Source: Staphylococcus americanisciuri (GTDB taxonomy: Bacteria > Bacillota > Bacilli > Staphylococcales > Staphylococcaceae). From it: 64,000 nucleotides of DNA. Of the stretch, positions 61,821-64,000 are shown piece by piece (position 1 is the first letter of the stretch; every line of letters starts with the position of its first letter). Both the position numbers and the translations under genes were made by a program. The notes beneath the pieces were generated by a model. The model did not search any database. It saw only the letters and a program-made list of their open reading frames with translations, and had not been told where the DNA came from. The stretch lies in NCBI RefSeq assembly GCF_024814435.1, contig NZ_JANUXY010000005.1, forward strand, positions 161,954 through 225,953, read 5' to 3'.

Positions 61821-63749
61821 TTAATCCGCTAATAAATGAGGGTTACGCTGATTCCCTTTATCATAAAGTGCAATCTCTTGCAATTGCATCATTGCACGTC
61901 TTATTTGTGCATAATTTTGTAAAGTCGGTAACATGACCACATCCTCTTGTGACATACCATACTCTAAATGTTTAGCAATGTTTTCATATACTAACAAATA
62001 TGCTCCCATCGTTTCTGAATTCAACTTGTCCTTAGGAGGCACTTGAAAACACTGTAGTAATTTAAAATGAATTTGTCTCAATAAAAACATCGCTGGATAA
62101 TAATACTGTGTTCGCTTTCTATTAGAAGACCATTCACCATAAGCGTGACGATACATCGTCTCCATGTTATCAATTTGTAGCTTCATGCGTAAAACATCAT
62201 GCTGTGCTGTTTTTGAAATCGTATAGCCAACGTCGGAAAATAAATAATGGAACATTTGGCTTTCTATACGTACAACATTCCCCATCATCTCAGGTAGCCG
62301 TTTACTCGCTAAGCGCTGCCCAATCAAAAGTATACCAATCACTGCAATCAAAATGCCCACTGTTGTATCCAGAAATCTAGGCAATGCAATCATGCTTGTC
62401 AAATGCCCTTGTGCTAATCCACCTAATAAAATAACTTGTACCGTGATTACACATATAGCCAAAGCATAATTAGCGGCAATCAACATTTCAGTCAATGCGC
62501 TACAAATACACATAACCAGTACTACTACCAAAAGGCTTGGTTCAAATAATAAGACAATTACTGAAATACCAATACCTATGAGTGTCCCAACCCAACGAGC
62601 ACCTGCACGTTCAATACTTGCAACTGTGGTACCACCAAGGAGAATCGTATGCGCACTTAAAGGAATCCAATATGCACGCTCAAAATCAAAGACGAGGGCA
62701 ATAACAATCGCACAACCAATAATAACTGTATATTTTAATGTTGCAATGAAATTCATCGATTCAGGCGTTAAATTATACTTTAAACGTGCCATATACTGCG
62801 GAGATGTCACATGTGTTTGGCGTTTCACTTGGTCTGCTGGCATTTGTAACACTTCTTCAACTTTGAAAATAAGCTGCACTAAAGCATCGTATTGGGGCGG
62901 AACATCTATACGTTGTCGCCAAGGTTCATTAGGTTTAACTCCTTTAACGATACTTGATGTCACATATTCCATCATTTCAACTACAACAGGTGGAAGCGGA
63001 CGATGCCCTTTCGCATTCAACTCCAATAGTTCAGAATAAATCCCTTCTGCCACACCATGTAAGAGAATCAATCGCTGATATCCTACAGACTTTTTCTGTA
63101 GCGTAGAACGTGTAGTACTCAAAATATCAGATGACATCATCAAACCATTTACCGCAGATTTAGTCAATTCATTAAAACGTACTTGGTCGTTAAAATGCTG
63201 TACAAGTTGATACACATGTTCAAAATCTTGTTGAACTGCCGCTTGCTCAGGTTGTTCTCCTTTCAATTTGCTCTCTATAAACACAAGCGCTATGCCTAAT
63301 AGACCACCTATCCCAACCATTAAACCCCGATAAAGAAAAGCATCTGGTTGTTGAGGCATAACACTAGACAAACTATAGGCAATAATAAAAAAAGTAGCAG
63401 ACGGTCCGGGAATATGTAATGTAGTAAAAATATAATGAGGAACCACTGCTACAACTAGCAACCCTATGCCAAATAGCAATGGATAGCTTACAGTTAAAGT
63501 ACCTAACATCATCGCTACAACTAAGCCACATGTTGCAAAGGTAACAGCTCGCATACGCGATGTAAAAGTTCCACTAAACACATAAATATGAGCAAATGTA
63601 CCGATAGACATTAACAGTGCTAGAGATATTTGATGCGTGAGCACACCATACAATAACGGTAGCAACATTAAGATTCCCTGACGTATGCCACGATTAACAT
63701 CAATTTTTTCCACCGCAACATGAGTCACATTTTTCAAATAGGCTTTCAT
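61821..63749 (-). CDS. FUSC-family membrane protein, putative aromatic-compound exporter
   Basis: 642 residues. Two blocks of membrane helices (about 20-160 and 340-480), each followed by a helical soluble region, the architecture of the FUSC (fusaric acid resistance-like) / YccS family. The second block has the conserved ERAYWIPLSAHTILLGG and ERAGARWVGTLIG signature. Substrate unknown. ATG with GGGAGGAGG upstream. It begins only 23 bases after the T-run of the rRNA terminator, leaving no room there for a separate promoter. Confidence 0.82.
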   Translation of the reverse strand: MKAYLKNVTHVAVEKIDVNRGIRQGILMLLPLLYGVLTHQISLALLMSIGTFAHIYVFSGTFTSRMRAVTFATCGLVVAMMLGTLTVSYPLLFGIGLLVVAVVPHYIFTTLHIPGPSATFFIIAYSLSSVMPQQPDAFLYRGLMVGIGGLLGIALVFIESKLKGEQPEQAAVQQDFEHVYQLVQHFNDQVRFNELTKSAVNGLMMSSDILSTTRSTLQKKSVGYQRLILLHGVAEGIYSELLELNAKGHRPLPPVVVEMMEYVTSSIVKGVKPNEPWRQRIDVPPQYDALVQLIFKVEEVLQMPADQVKRQTHVTSPQYMARLKYNLTPESMNFIATLKYTVIIGCAIVIALVFDFERAYWIPLSAHTILLGGTTVASIERAGARWVGTLIGIGISVIVLLFEPSLLVVVLVMCICSALTEMLIAANYALAICVITVQVILLGGLAQGHLTSMIALPRFLDTTVGILIAVIGILLIGQRLASKRLPEMMGNVVRIESQMFHYLFSDVGYTISKTAQHDVLRMKLQIDNMETMYRHAYGEWSSNRKRTQYYYPAMFLLRQIHFKLLQCFQVPPKDKLNSETMGAYLLVYENIAKHLEYGMSQEDVVMLPTLQNYAQIRRAMMQLQEIALYDKGNQRNPHLLAD

Positions 63750-63772
63750 GATAATCCTCCTCCCAAATGCAT

Positions 63773-63800
63773 AAAAAAAGAGAAGTCAAAATGACCTCTC
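63773..63800 (-). terminator. rRNA operon terminator
   Basis: Minus strand gagaggtca pairs with tgacttctc (one mismatch) around 3 bases, followed by seven T. It lies about 11 bases past the 5S 3' end. Confidence 0.8.
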
Positions 63801-63810
63801 CCATTAAATT

Positions 63811-63925
63811 ACCTGGCACCGTCCTACTCTTGCGGAACGTAAGTCCGACTACCATCGGCGCTAAAGAGCTTAACTTCTGTGTTCGGCATGGGAACAGGTG
63901 TGACCTCTTTGCCATAGGCACCAGA
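63811..63925 (-). rRNA. rrf: 5S ribosomal RNA
   Basis: 115 bases on the minus strand, from TCTGGTGCC to GGTGCCAGGT. The ends pair, and internal GTCACACCTGTTCCCATGCC and GAACACAGAAGTTAAGC segments are those of Firmicutes 5S RNA. Ends are placed by analogy and may shift by 1-2 bases. 3' end of an rRNA operon transcribed leftwards. Confidence 0.95.
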
Positions 63926-64000
63926 TAAAGTTGAATGTTATACATTCAAAACTAGATAGTAAGTATTCATGTTACACAAACAAAACCTTGTGAAAAAATT
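63926..64000 (-). other. 23S-5S spacer, cut by the window edge
   Basis: Contains a perfect stem ttgaatgt / acattcaa (63931-63949) next to the 5S, probably part of a pre-rRNA processing structure. The 23S gene itself is outside the window. Confidence 0.7.

Noticed and set aside
63700..63945. 81-residue minus-strand frame across the 5S rRNA
   Set aside because: Reads through structural RNA and its terminator; not coding.

Overview
This is a low-GC Firmicutes chromosome segment from a Staphylococcus. It reads almost entirely as conserved staphylococcal core genome. The gene order (5S rRNA, pdxR/pdxST, nupC, ctsR-mcsA-mcsB-clpC, radA, gltX, cysE-cysS-mrnC-rlmB-yacP-sigH-rpmG-secE-nusG-rplKA-rplJL-rsmC-rpoBC-rplGB-rpsLG-fusA-tuf, then an M20 amidohydrolase, kbl, tdh, ilvE, deoxynucleoside kinases and tadA) matches my memory of the S. 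aureus block. The RpoB, RpoC, CtsR and CysS proteins are clearly staphylococcal. The organism is probably not S. aureus: ispD and ispF of the non-mevalonate (MEP) isoprenoid pathway sit between radA and gltX. That points to the S. intermedius/pseudintermedius/schleiferi/hyicus-like lineage, which is reported to use the MEP route while S. aureus uses mevalonate.

Layout. 1-3742 (minus) is a D-glucuronate/galacturonate catabolic operon: kdgA, kdgK, a GPH-family symporter and uxaC, which runs off the window. 4059-7898 has an AraC-type regulator divergent from a HAD phosphatase and a cytoplasmic NagZ-like GH3 hexosaminidase. 8530-9096 is a stand-alone signal peptidase I. 9200-12604 holds an FMN reductase, a Cof-type HAD phosphatase, tadA and two deoxynucleoside kinases. 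12663-18100 is a tandem pair of large YfhO-family membrane proteins. 18348-26400 is amino-acid metabolism (ilvE, tdh, kbl, M20 hydrolase) interspersed with small or uncharacterised genes: a two-helix membrane peptide, a DUF2325-like protein, a 47-residue membrane peptide and a holin-like type I toxin candidate. 26630-45600 is the translation/transcription core (str, rpo, L7/L12-L10, L11-L1, nusG-secE). 45604-52595 holds tRNA synthetases, cysteine synthesis, MEP genes and radA. 52751-57283 is the CtsR stress operon. 57390-63749 holds the nucleoside transporter, vitamin B6 synthesis and an FUSC transporter. The last 190 bases are the 3' end of an rRNA operon: 5S and part of the 23S-5S spacer.

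Regulation visible in the DNA includes a cysteine-specific T-box ahead of cysE-cysS, an L10 leader with attenuator ahead of rplJL, two CtsR operators around the ctsR promoter, a CodY-like box ahead of ilvE, a cre-like site in the tdh promoter and many intrinsic terminators. No CRISPR array, prophage, integrase or insertion sequence was seen. The least explained parts are the uronate plus GH3 locus, the tandem YfhO genes, the small membrane peptides, the toxin locus, the divergent McsA N-terminus and a small family of dispersed hairpins. None of these amounts to a clearly new system.
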